64,000 nucleotides of DNA from Methylobacterium sp. E-066 (GTDB lineage: Bacteria; Pseudomonadota; Alphaproteobacteria; Rhizobiales; Beijerinckiaceae), in contig NZ_JAKSYO010000088.1 of assembly GCF_022829635.1 (NCBI RefSeq), positions 1 to 64,000 of the forward strand, given 5' to 3'. Shown here piece by piece: positions 57,470-64,000 of the stretch. The translations under genes were made by a program, and so were the position numbers. The stretch's first letter is position 1, and the number at the start of each line of letters is the position of its first letter. The notes beneath the pieces were generated by a model. The model did no database searches and was not told where the DNA came from. It saw only the letters and a program-made list of their open reading frames with translations.

Positions 57470-60364
57470 TTGCGCATCCTCGCCCTCCTCCTGACCCTGG
57501 TCGGTGGCCTCGTCGGTGCCTTGTCGCTGGCCGTCTCGGCAAGCGACCCGGCCCTGGCCGTCGAGGCGGTGCGCGTCACCCTCGACGCGCCGGTGATCGA
57601 CCTGACCACCGCGATCGAGCGCTACCGCTCGGACGGCGACCTGATCCAGATCTCGACGGCGCCCGGCAAGGACGGCATCGTCCGCCGCATCGTCGTGAAG
57701 GCGCGCGACGCCGGCGCCCGGCCCGACTGGATCGTGTTCGCGCTCACCAACGACACCGACGAGCAGATCGACCGCATCCTGGTGGCGCCGCATTTCCGGC
57801 TGGTGGATTCCGGGGTGATCTGGCCCGATCTCGGCGGCTCGCGGATCGCCGCCATCACGGCGAGCCAGGGCATCCGCCCGGAGCGCGACGAGAACCCGGA
57901 AGCCGACCAGTTCACGATCACGCTGGATCCCGGCACGACCGTCACCTACGTCGCCGAGTTGCGCGGCCCCAATGTGCCGCAGCTGCACCTCTGGGATCAG
58001 GACGCCTATCGCCGCAAGACCGCCGGGCTGACCCTGTACAAGGGCATCATCATCGGCATCAGCGGGTTGCTGGCGCTGTTCCTGACCATCGTGTTCGTGG
58101 TCAAGGGCGCGATCATCTTCCCGGCCGCCGCGGCTTTGGCCTGGTCGGTGCTCGCCTATGCCTGCATCGATTTCGGCTTCCTCCAGCGGGTGTTTCCCGT
58201 CACCGAGCTCGCCGAGCGGGTCTACCGGGCCTCCGCCGAGGCGGTGCTCGGGGCGACGCTCCTGGTCTTCCTGTTCGCCTACCTGAACCTCGCCCGCTGG
58301 CACGTGCGCTACAGCCACGTGGCGTTCTTCTGGCTCGCCTTCCTGGCGGGCCTCGTCGGGCTCGCGGTGTTCGACCCGCCGGTGGCGGCGGGGGTGGCGC
58401 GCATCTCCATCGCCGCGGTGGCGGGGATCGGCCTGCTGCTGATCGTCTACCTCGCCGCCCATAACGGCTACGACCGCGCCATCCTGCTGGTGCCGACCTG
58501 GCTGCTGCTGGTGGTCTGGGTGACGGCGGCGGGCTTCGCGGTGACCGGCCAGATCGGCAGCGACCTGGTGCAGCCGGCGCTCATCGGCGGCCTCGTGCTG
58601 ATCGTGATGCTGATCGGCTTCACGGTGCTCCAGCACGCCTTCGCGGGCGGCGGCCTCAGCCACGCCCTGGTGTCGGACACGGAGCGGCGGGCGCTGGCGC
58701 TCACCGGCGCCGGCGACGTGGTGTTCGACTGGGACGTGCCCGCCGACCGGGTCTTTGCGGGCCCCGAGATCGAGGCCCAGCTCGGCCTGCCCCGGGGCAC
58801 CCTGGAGGGCCCGGCGACGAACTGGCTCGGCACGCTCCACCCGTTCGACGTGGAGCGCTACTCGGCGGCCCTCGACACGGTGATCGAGGAGCGGCGCGGG
58901 CGCATCGTCCACGATTTCCGCCTGCGCTCGGCCGCCGGCACCTATTTCTGGTACCGGCTGAAGGCCCGGCCGGTGATCGGCGCCGACGGCGAGGTGATCC
59001 GCGTGGTCGGCACCATCGCGGACGTCACCGAGATCAAGACCGCCGAGGAGCGCCTGCTCCACGACGCCGTGCACGACAGCCTGACCGGCCTGCCCAACCG
59101 CGAGCTGTTCGGCGACCGCCTCGACGCGGCTTTGGCCTTCGCCGGCCAGGACCAGCGGCTCAAGCCGACCGTGATCGTGCTGGATGTCGACCGGTTCAAG
59201 GGCATCAACGACGCCATCGGGTTGTCGGCGGGCGATTCGATCCTGCTGACCCTGTCCCGCCGGCTCGGCCGCCTGCTGCGGCCGCAGGACAGCCTGGCCC
59301 GGATCTCCAGCGACGAGTTCGCCGTGATCCTGCTGTCCGAGCGCGACCCCGACCGGATCCTGGCCTTCGCCGAGATGATCCGGCGCGCCATCGCCACGCC
59401 GATCACCTACGCCGACCGGGAGATCTTCCTCACCGTCTCGATCGGGCTCGCCCTCTACGAGGCAGGCGCCAACCTCAAGCGCGACGAGGTGTTCAAGAGC
59501 GCCGAGATCGCCATGATCCAGGCCAAGCGCAACGGCGGCGACCGGATCGAGGTGTTCCGCGCCCATATGCGCACCGACCGCTCCGACCGGCTGATGCTGG
59601 AGAGCGACCTGCGCAAGGCGATCGAGCGCAACGAATTGCGGGTGCTGTTCCTGCCGGTGGTCCGCCTCGAGGACCGCACCGTGGCGGGGTTCGAGACCGT
59701 CCTGCGCTGGGACCATCCGAAGCTCGGGCGCATCCCGGCCTCGACCTTCATGCCGCTCGCCGAAGAGAGCGGCTTCGTCGTCAATCTCGGCATCTTCGCC
59801 CTGGAGCGCACCGCCCTGGAGCTCGCCGCCTGGCAACGCTCCCTTGAGGTCGAGCCGCCGATCTTCGCGGCCTGCAACCTGTCCTCGCGCCAGCTCCTGC
59901 GCCACGACCTCCTGCACGACGTGAAGACCGTGCTGGCCCGCTCGGGGGCGCTGCCCGGCTCGCTCAAGCTGGAATTCAGCGAGAGCCTGGTGATGGAGAA
60001 TCCGGAATACGCAGCCCAGATGCTGGCCCGGATCCACGACCTCGGGGCCGGCCTGTGCCTGTCGGATTTCGGCACCGGCTACTCGGCCCTGTCCTACCTC
60101 CAGCGCTTCCCGTTCGACACGATCAAGGTCGACGCCACCTTCGTGCGCCAGATTGGCACCGGCCAGACCGCGATCCTGCGCTCGATCGTCCGGATGGCGA
60201 GCGAATTGAACCTCGCCATCGTGGCGGAGGGCTGCGAATCAGAGAGCGACGCCCAGGCGCTGGCCGGCCTCGGCTGCGAATACGCGCTGGGCCCCGCCTT
60301 CGGCGAGCCGATGACCCTGCTCCAGGCCCGCCAGATCGTCGGGGCGGCGCCGGAGGCGGCCTGA
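57470..60364 (+). CDS. Membrane PAS-GGDEF-EAL protein with altered catalytic motifs
   Basis: A 964-residue protein. The N-terminus is a signal-like helix, then a periplasmic beta-rich domain (about 30-185) resembling 7TMR-DISM sensors, about seven TM helices (190-410), a PAS domain (417-530), GGDEF (535-705) and EAL (713-955). The GGDEF signature is S613-S-D-E-F. The EAL signature is E742-T-V, and DDFG is S865-D-F-G, which removes one metal-binding aspartate. Both activities are therefore doubtful, although the second E of VAEGCES and the K of IKVDATF remain. The start is uncertain: TTG 57470 fits the hydrophobic start, while the frame is open to TTG 57329. Confidence 0.82.
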   Translation: MRILALLLTLVGGLVGALSLAVSASDPALAVEAVRVTLDAPVIDLTTAIERYRSDGDLIQISTAPGKDGIVRRIVVKARDAGARPDWIVFALTNDTDEQIDRILVAPHFRLVDSGVIWPDLGGSRIAAITASQGIRPERDENPEADQFTITLDPGTTVTYVAELRGPNVPQLHLWDQDAYRRKTAGLTLYKGIIIGISGLLALFLTIVFVVKGAIIFPAAAALAWSVLAYACIDFGFLQRVFPVTELAERVYRASAEAVLGATLLVFLFAYLNLARWHVRYSHVAFFWLAFLAGLVGLAVFDPPVAAGVARISIAAVAGIGLLLIVYLAAHNGYDRAILLVPTWLLLVVWVTAAGFAVTGQIGSDLVQPALIGGLVLIVMLIGFTVLQHAFAGGGLSHALVSDTERRALALTGAGDVVFDWDVPADRVFAGPEIEAQLGLPRGTLEGPATNWLGTLHPFDVERYSAALDTVIEERRGRIVHDFRLRSAAGTYFWYRLKARPVIGADGEVIRVVGTIADVTEIKTAEERLLHDAVHDSLTGLPNRELFGDRLDAALAFAGQDQRLKPTVIVLDVDRFKGINDAIGLSAGDSILLTLSRRLGRLLRPQDSLARISSDEFAVILLSERDPDRILAFAEMIRRAIATPITYADREIFLTVSIGLALYEAGANLKRDEVFKSAEIAMIQAKRNGGDRIEVFRAHMRTDRSDRLMLESDLRKAIERNELRVLFLPVVRLEDRTVAGFETVLRWDHPKLGRIPASTFMPLAEESGFVVNLGIFALERTALELAAWQRSLEVEPPIFAACNLSSRQLLRHDLLHDVKTVLARSGALPGSLKLEFSESLVMENPEYAAQMLARIHDLGAGLCLSDFGTGYSALSYLQRFPFDTIKVDATFVRQIGTGQTAILRSIVRMASELNLAIVAEGCESESDAQALAGLGCEYALGPAFGEPMTLLQARQIVGAAPEAA

Positions 60365-60382
60365 AAGCCGGCAAGTCGCCCG

Positions 60383-60398
60383 ATCGGTTTAAGCCCCC
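60383..60398. repeat. Left copy of 16-bp direct repeat bounding a foreign block
   Basis: ATCGGTTTAAGCCCCC recurs at 63032-63047 as ATCGATTTAAGCCCCC (one mismatch, same orientation). The 2.6 kb between them has lower G+C than its surroundings. It is a candidate attachment or target-duplication site. Confidence 0.55.
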
Positions 60399-60592
60399 AG
60401 CGAGGCTAAGTGCCTGTACTGGCGCGATTTCGTACACGGCCGCTCCCCGAATGCAGAGGCGCCTTACCGGGTCAAGAGTTCGAAGAACCTACAACCAGCG
60501 AAGCTGACGGCCTTCGAGCGCCAGTGTTCCGCGGAACATTTTTTGAGCGCGGATGCTTGAGCGGACTAGCATGTCGTCCCATCTTGTGGCAC

Positions 60593-60862
60593 ATGATGTC
60601 CATGAAGCGAGCCACCCCAAAAACCCCACCCAACGAAGAGCAACTCGCAAGACTGCTTGCCGAATACGCCGCCGCAGGCGGCGATGTGTCCATGCTCTCG
60701 ACTGGCGGCAAAAACGCTGCGGCCGTGGCGCTGGGCAGGCAAGGAGGTCTTAAAGGAGGGCGCGTTCGTGCTGAGCGGCTTTCCTCTGATGAACGGCGCG
60801 CCATTGCTCTGAAGGCGGCTAATGCACGTTGGGGAAACAAGAAAGCCAAGAATGATGAGTGA
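60593..60862 (+). CDS. Small basic KGG-motif protein
   Basis: An 89-residue protein. The N-terminal half is an Ala-rich helix (EEQLARLLAEYAAAGGD). The C-terminal half carries ALGRQGGLKGGRVRAERLSSDERRAIALKAANARWG. This KGG/SPEERRAIA-KAA-ARW pattern is seen in small phage and plasmid proteins of unknown role, probably nucleic-acid binding. Its stop (60860-60862) lies inside the next gene, which starts at 60852, so the two are translationally coupled. G+C is below the host average. The start could be the second or third ATG (60596, 60602). Confidence 0.7.
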   Translation: MMSMKRATPKTPPNEEQLARLLAEYAAAGGDVSMLSTGGKNAAAVALGRQGGLKGGRVRAERLSSDERRAIALKAANARWGNKKAKNDE

Positions 60863-61898
60863 AGAAAAAAATCCCCTCCGCGCCGCTATCGAGAGCGTTG
60901 CGGATCACTACGATGCAGACGTCATCGCCTACGTAGGTGTTATCACTTCCGCCGACGATGAGAGCTTCATTCGCATGTGTCGCGATCGCGAGCAGAAGCG
61001 GAAGAACGTCTTGATGATCTTGAGCACGCCAGGTGGCAGCGCCGATGCTGCGTACCGAGTCGCGCGTTGCTTGCAGCGTTGCTACAACACTAAGGTTGAA
61101 GACCCGTCTAAGCGTGGACAGTTCATTCTATACGTTCACGATTTCTGCAAGAGTGCTGGTACGCTGCTGTCGCTTGGGTCGACACTGCTCATTATGTCTC
61201 AGTCGGCCCAACTGGGACCAATCGACGTCCAACTGCTGAAGGAAGAGGAAGTAGGCGAGCGGCGCTCGGGCCTCGCGCCCCGGCAGGCCCTGGAGACAAT
61301 GGCAGTCCAAGCCGGCAGCTCGTTCCACCGGCTGTTTCGGCACTTGCGCTCGCGCAGTCAGCTTTCGACCAAGATGGCTGCTGAACTTGCGGCTAGTCTG
61401 ACGGTTGGCGTTATGGAGCCGATCTACGGACAGCTCGATCCGATCCGTATCGGTGAAGTGGAGCGCTTCGTCCGCATCGCCCAAGAATATGGCGAGCGCT
61501 TGAGCACCGCGAATGTAAGTCGTGGCACTATCGAGCGCTTGTTGAGCAGCTATCCCTCTCACGAGTTCGTAATAGATCGGGATGAGGCTCGCGAATTGTT
61601 CAATCAGGTGGAAATTCCAACTGATGAACTCGAATTCATCGCTCAAGTCTTTATCGGCACTCATCACCCCACCGCCGAAAAGATGGACAGCTTCGTCAAC
61701 TATCTGAATTTGGAACCGGAAGAAATTCCAGTGGAGACCTCCCATGCCGAACAGGACAATCCCGCTGAGCGAGCGGATCCAGAGGGAGAGGGATCGCCTG
61801 ACGGACAAGTACGATCCGGCCCTTCAGGAGATGAAGGATCCGAACCGCACCGCAAAGGCCGCCGCCGACTTATGGAGGAAAGGCAAGCTGCAGAGTGA
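60852..61898 (+). CDS. ClpP-fold serine protease of the serine dehydrogenase proteinase family
   Basis: A 348-residue protein resembling the SDH_sah family (ClpP/crotonase fold). STPGGSADAAYRVARCL (about 58-74) forms the oxyanion region. S101 in HDFCKSAGTLL is the probable nucleophile, followed by MSQSAQLGPIDVQL, the structural motif of ClpP/SppA-like proteins. A helical region with SFHRLFRHLRSRSQLSTKMAAEL follows. The last about 55 residues are acidic/basic low-complexity, and their DNA also encodes another frame. Membrane association is not evident. It overlaps the KGG gene by 11 bases. Family members occur on mobile elements and are proposed to act in stress or defence, but the role here is unknown. 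Confidence 0.78.
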   Translation: MMSEEKNPLRAAIESVADHYDADVIAYVGVITSADDESFIRMCRDREQKRKNVLMILSTPGGSADAAYRVARCLQRCYNTKVEDPSKRGQFILYVHDFCKSAGTLLSLGSTLLIMSQSAQLGPIDVQLLKEEEVGERRSGLAPRQALETMAVQAGSSFHRLFRHLRSRSQLSTKMAAELAASLTVGVMEPIYGQLDPIRIGEVERFVRIAQEYGERLSTANVSRGTIERLLSSYPSHEFVIDRDEARELFNQVEIPTDELEFIAQVFIGTHHPTAEKMDSFVNYLNLEPEEIPVETSHAEQDNPAERADPEGEGSPDGQVRSGPSGDEGSEPHRKGRRRLMEERQAAE

Positions 61899-61965
61899 TA
61901 GGCGGCTCAAGGCCAATCAGGATCTGCAAGCTGCCTTTGCAAGCTCGAAGGTACATCGAGACTGA
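61744..61965 (+). CDS. Small charged protein overlapping the protease gene
   Basis: A 73-residue frame, +1 relative to the protease gene, overlapping it by 155 bases. GGAG lies a few bases before the ATG at 61744. The product is helical and highly charged (SERIQRERDRLTDKYDPALQEMKDPNRTAK...). The overlapped C-terminus of the protease is low-complexity, which suggests that this small frame is the one under selection. A strong hairpin follows its stop codon. Confidence 0.5.
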   Translation: MPNRTIPLSERIQRERDRLTDKYDPALQEMKDPNRTAKAAADLWRKGKLQSDRRLKANQDLQAAFASSKVHRD

Positions 61966-62001
61966 TCGAGCCTGTAGTCCTGCGTGATCCGTTGTGTGCG
62001 G

Positions 62002-62036
62002 ATAGCGTAGCGGAACGTGCGGAGCCGCTACGCTAT
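62002..62036 (+). terminator. Hairpin ending the protease operon
   Basis: A perfect 12-bp stem ATAGCGTAGCGG / CCGCTACGCTAT with an 11-nt loop, 37 bases after the small overlapping gene, followed by a short T/A stretch. Confidence 0.75.
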
Positions 62037-62145
62037 TAAGCGGGCGCTCGGCCCAGTCGACATAGACATGGTCGCACAGCCGCACTCGGATTGAATGCGG
62101 CTGAGAGCTTGACCTAAACGACCCAAGTCGAACTCGAACTGCCCT

Positions 62146-62328
62146 CTACGGTTTGGTACTGGACCGGGAGAACGGCCTGCCGAGCACCGAGCGGATCCAT
62201 TCGTCATGGACATCCGGGCTCCAGCGCGCCCGAAAAACTCCGCTCTGTGCGACCTCCATCACGAGGCTGCGCAGGCGGGCTCCGAAGAACACGTTCGCGT
62301 CGAAGAAGGCCGTGAACGTGGACGGCAT
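62146..62328 (-). pseudogene. Truncated PIN-domain toxin
   Basis: A 60-residue remnant of a PIN-domain ribonuclease. The N-terminal pattern FFDANVFFGARLRSLVMEVAQSG...ARWSPDVHDEWI matches the start of a roughly 190-residue PIN toxin, with one conserved acidic residue D10. Homology stops after about residue 50, and a stop follows within a short unrelated tail. The rest of the domain is absent from all frames downstream. It starts 2 bases after the antitoxin stop, as in intact pairs. Loss of the catalytic C-terminal acidic residues implies an inactive toxin. Confidence 0.72.
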
Positions 62329-62330
62329 GA

Positions 62331-62810
62331 TCAGTCGAGGCCGAGGTCCTGGGTCAGGTCGGCCATGCGGTCGAGGGCATCCTTGCGCTGCGCCTCGTCC
62401 CGACGCTTGTGCTCGATAAGGTCGGCGGCGCGCACGCGCCTATGTGCACCGACGCGGCGGAACGGCAGCTCACCGCGCTCAAGCAGGCCAATAAGATGGG
62501 GCCTAGAGACATTGAGCAGGTCCGCAGCCTGTTGCGTCGTGAGTTCGGCGTCGTGGGGAATGAACGACACGGCCTTTTGGTCGCCCATATAGGTCAGCAC
62601 ATCGACGATCAGTCGGAGCGCGCGCGCAGGCACCGGCACAACGACATCGACCGACTCCATCACGCGCAGACGGACATCCTGGTTGCCCTCGGCGATGGGC
62701 CTCAGGCGCGACACGGCCTCGCGAGCGATGAGGGCCTCCTCGTCGCTCGCCACAAAAGGCGCCTTCTCCATGAGAGCCAGCATGTCCCCTCTCCCGATTG
62801 TCATTGTCAT
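62331..62810 (-). CDS. Antitoxin with excisionase-type HTH
   Basis: A 159-residue protein. The C-terminal region is an excisionase/MerR-like helix-turn-helix (ELTTQQAADLLNVSRPHLIGLLERGELPFRRVGAHRRVRAADLI). The N-terminus is a small alpha/beta part (DVRLRVMESVDVVVPVPARALRLI). Such HTH proteins precede PIN toxins in toxin-antitoxin pairs and act as autorepressor antitoxins. The partner toxin directly downstream is truncated. The start is uncertain, either the first ATG or ATG 62783. It is convergent with the protease operon. Confidence 0.75.
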   Translation of the reverse strand: MTMTIGRGDMLALMEKAPFVASDEEALIAREAVSRLRPIAEGNQDVRLRVMESVDVVVPVPARALRLIVDVLTYMGDQKAVSFIPHDAELTTQQAADLLNVSRPHLIGLLERGELPFRRVGAHRRVRAADLIEHKRRDEAQRKDALDRMADLTQDLGLD

Positions 62811-63031
62811 GGTGCGCGCCCCGCATCGGTCGGCTGTGTGGACCGCCCGGCAGGGGCCACGGACAGCTGAGAAGCATCCGTGAACGCACTAGTCGCAATA
62901 AACGAAACAAGTGTAAACATGTTCCGACGCTCGGCTGCCCGCAAGGATATGCGCTGATCGCAGAATGGGCTTCAGAGGCACACCTCCGAGCCTCCTAGGT
63001 ATGTCCCGCCTAAAGACCTCGAATGCCGCCA

Positions 63032-63047
63032 ATCGATTTAAGCCCCC
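63032..63047. repeat. Right copy of 16-bp direct repeat
   Basis: ATCGATTTAAGCCCCC, matching the copy at 60383-60398 with one mismatch. Host-like G+C resumes beyond it. Confidence 0.55.
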
Positions 63048-63073
63048 CTTAACCATGACCGCGCAAGCTCCTG

Positions 63074-63496
63074 TTGATGGATTGGCGCTCCGGCGCCCGG
63101 GATGGGGATGGGCGGATGGCTGAGGCGGCGAGGCGTTACCAGCAGGTGGGCAGCTCGGATCTCGTGCGTCGTCTGATCGCCCGGCCGGTCCGGCTGGAGC
63201 AGCAGGCCCGCACCCGGCTGCCGCTCCCCGGCCAGGCTCTGCCCGGCCAGGAGGCGCGTGTCTCCAGCGCCCCCCAGGACGACCTATCCGAGGATCTGGA
63301 CGAGGCCGACGAGATCGCCCGGCTCGAGACCGAGCTGCAGGTGATGAAGGCGGTGCTCCGGGCCCAGCGGCAGGAGGTCGAGGCCCTGCGCGCGCAGCGC
63401 CAGCTCCTGACCGAATCCGCGGCGAGCGACGACGTCCGGGCGACCCGCGAGCGCTGGGCATCCCTGGTCGACACGCTCCTGATCCGCGCCCGGTGA
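63074..63496 (+). CDS. Hypothetical coiled-coil protein
   Basis: A 140-residue protein. Residues 1-70 are basic and Arg/Pro-rich. Residues 75-130 have clear heptad spacing (ADEIARLETELQVMKAVLRAQRQEVEALRAQRQLLTES) and should form a coiled coil. No family is recognised. The start is uncertain, with an in-frame ATG at 63116 more likely. It ends 29 bp before the next gene, so the two may form an operon. Confidence 0.6.
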   Translation: MMDWRSGARDGDGRMAEAARRYQQVGSSDLVRRLIARPVRLEQQARTRLPLPGQALPGQEARVSSAPQDDLSEDLDEADEIARLETELQVMKAVLRAQRQEVEALRAQRQLLTESAASDDVRATRERWASLVDTLLIRAR

Positions 63497-63525
63497 TCCC
63501 TCTCCAGACCAAGCGGGGTACGGCC

Positions 63526-64000
63526 ATGGGCGCGCGCTGCTCGCTCGTCGTCAACGGCCGGTCGGTGCGCGTCTCGACCGGCGATACGCCCCTCGAGGCG
63601 GCCCTCGCCGAAGGCATGATCGCGCCCGTGCAGGCGCAACTCGCCAACCAGATTGCTGGCCAGGGCAGTGCCGCCCCGTCGAGCCGCCGGCCGCCGGCCC
63701 GCCGGGCCCGGGCCGAGGCCCTGCGGCCGAGCCTGCCCGGTGCCCCAATCCAGGGCCAGGAGGAGGCGCCGTCCCCGGCCGTCGCCATCCGCAAGGGCAC
63801 CGTCTCGGAGATCCGCCGGCTCTGCCCCGGCATCGTCGAGGTGGTGGCGACCCTGACCCGGCGCCCGAACCTCGAACCCGGCCACCAGGCGCTCGTCACC
63901 TTCGCGGGCCTGCCCGCCCTGACCCTGGCCCCGACCCTGCGGGTCGATGGTTCCGCCGAGATCAACGAGGCGGTGTTCCATATCCCCCGAGATCCCGAGG
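63526..64000 (+). CDS. Ferredoxin-reductase-like protein, cut by the window end
   Basis: The first 158 residues of a longer protein. Residues 3-40 resemble the start of a plant-type 2Fe-2S ferredoxin domain (CSLVVNGRSVRVSTGDTPLEAALAEG), but the four cluster cysteines are absent. Residues about 90-158 resemble the FAD-binding domain of flavin reductases (GTVSEIRRLCPGIVEVVATL...LEPGHQALVTF). The protein is therefore probably an electron-transfer flavoprotein related to BenC or toluene-monooxygenase reductase, with a degenerate ferredoxin domain. The 3' end lies outside the window. Confidence 0.55.
   Translation, partial: MGARCSLVVNGRSVRVSTGDTPLEAALAEGMIAPVQAQLANQIAGQGSAAPSSRRPPARRARAEALRPSLPGAPIQGQEEAPSPAVAIRKGTVSEIRRLCPGIVEVVATLTRRPNLEPGHQALVTFAGLPALTLAPTLRVDGSAEINEAVFHIPRDPE

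Noticed and set aside
57143..60037. Minus-strand frame of 964 codons opposite the GGDEF-EAL gene
   Set aside because: Composition is His/Arg/Gly/Asp-biased as expected from the reverse complement of a high-GC gene, with no domain.
62889..63965. Minus-strand frame of 358 codons near the window end
   Set aside because: Arg/Pro/Ala-rich shadow of the coiled-coil and reductase-like genes on the plus strand.

Overview
The window comes from a very GC-rich alphaproteobacterium, most probably a member of the Methylobacteriaceae. This is inferred from about 70% G+C, strong GC3 bias, a DUF1127 protein, a RutABC pyrimidine-degradation set, a DUF4864 protein, many small secreted Gly/Tyr/Pro-rich proteins, and a recurring mosaic palindromic element at gene ends. 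Core genes (rlmB, uvrA, trmFO, thrC, argE-like deacetylase, beta-carbonic anhydrase) suggest a chromosome. I found no rRNA, tRNA or CRISPR array.

Layout. 0.2-15.5 kb: signalling and housekeeping genes (HD-GYP response regulator, LysR regulator, FAD oxidoreductase, ThDP decarboxylase, GFA protein, GST, DoxX, M20 deacetylase, GlcG-like protein, alpha/beta hydrolase, HWE-type sensor kinase, carbonic anhydrase). 15.5-18.5 kb: a plasmid-style replication block with a HARE-HTH protein, a RepA-like initiator, seven 16-bp iterons and an AT-rich stretch, followed directly by rlmB. 19.6-27.7 kb: polysaccharide deacetylase, MFS transporter with amidohydrolase, a NIT-domain chemoreceptor, and an HxlR regulator divergent from a quinone-reductase/cupin pair. 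28-38.4 kb: uvrA, a beta-barrel protein, a fasciclin protein convergent with an ECF sigma/anti-sigma pair, an HtrA-like pseudoprotease, small secreted and DUF1127 proteins, and trmFO.

38.4-50.3 kb is a surface-glycan region. Its first part (38.4-42.5 kb) is strikingly AT-rich and holds an FkbM-type methyltransferase, a fused DXD glycosyltransferase/methyltransferase and the start of a GT2 gene. It continues in host-like composition with a CatB-type acetyltransferase, a 1298-residue repeat-GT2-GT4 protein and two more GT2 enzymes. 50.3-52.7 kb is rutABC without rutD/E/F. 52.9-60.4 kb holds a DUF4864 protein, two hypotheticals, thrC overlapping an M16 peptidase gene, and a membrane PAS-GGDEF-EAL protein whose GGDEF and EAL signature residues are altered.

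60.38-63.05 kb is the best candidate for a little-described module. A block of lower G+C is bounded by a 16-bp direct repeat with one mismatch. It carries a KGG-motif small basic protein, a ClpP-fold 'serine dehydrogenase proteinase' family protein whose start overlaps the preceding gene, a third small ORF overlapping its 3' end, a strong hairpin, and a divergent antitoxin with a truncated PIN toxin. The window ends in a flavin-reductase-like gene that is cut by the edge.
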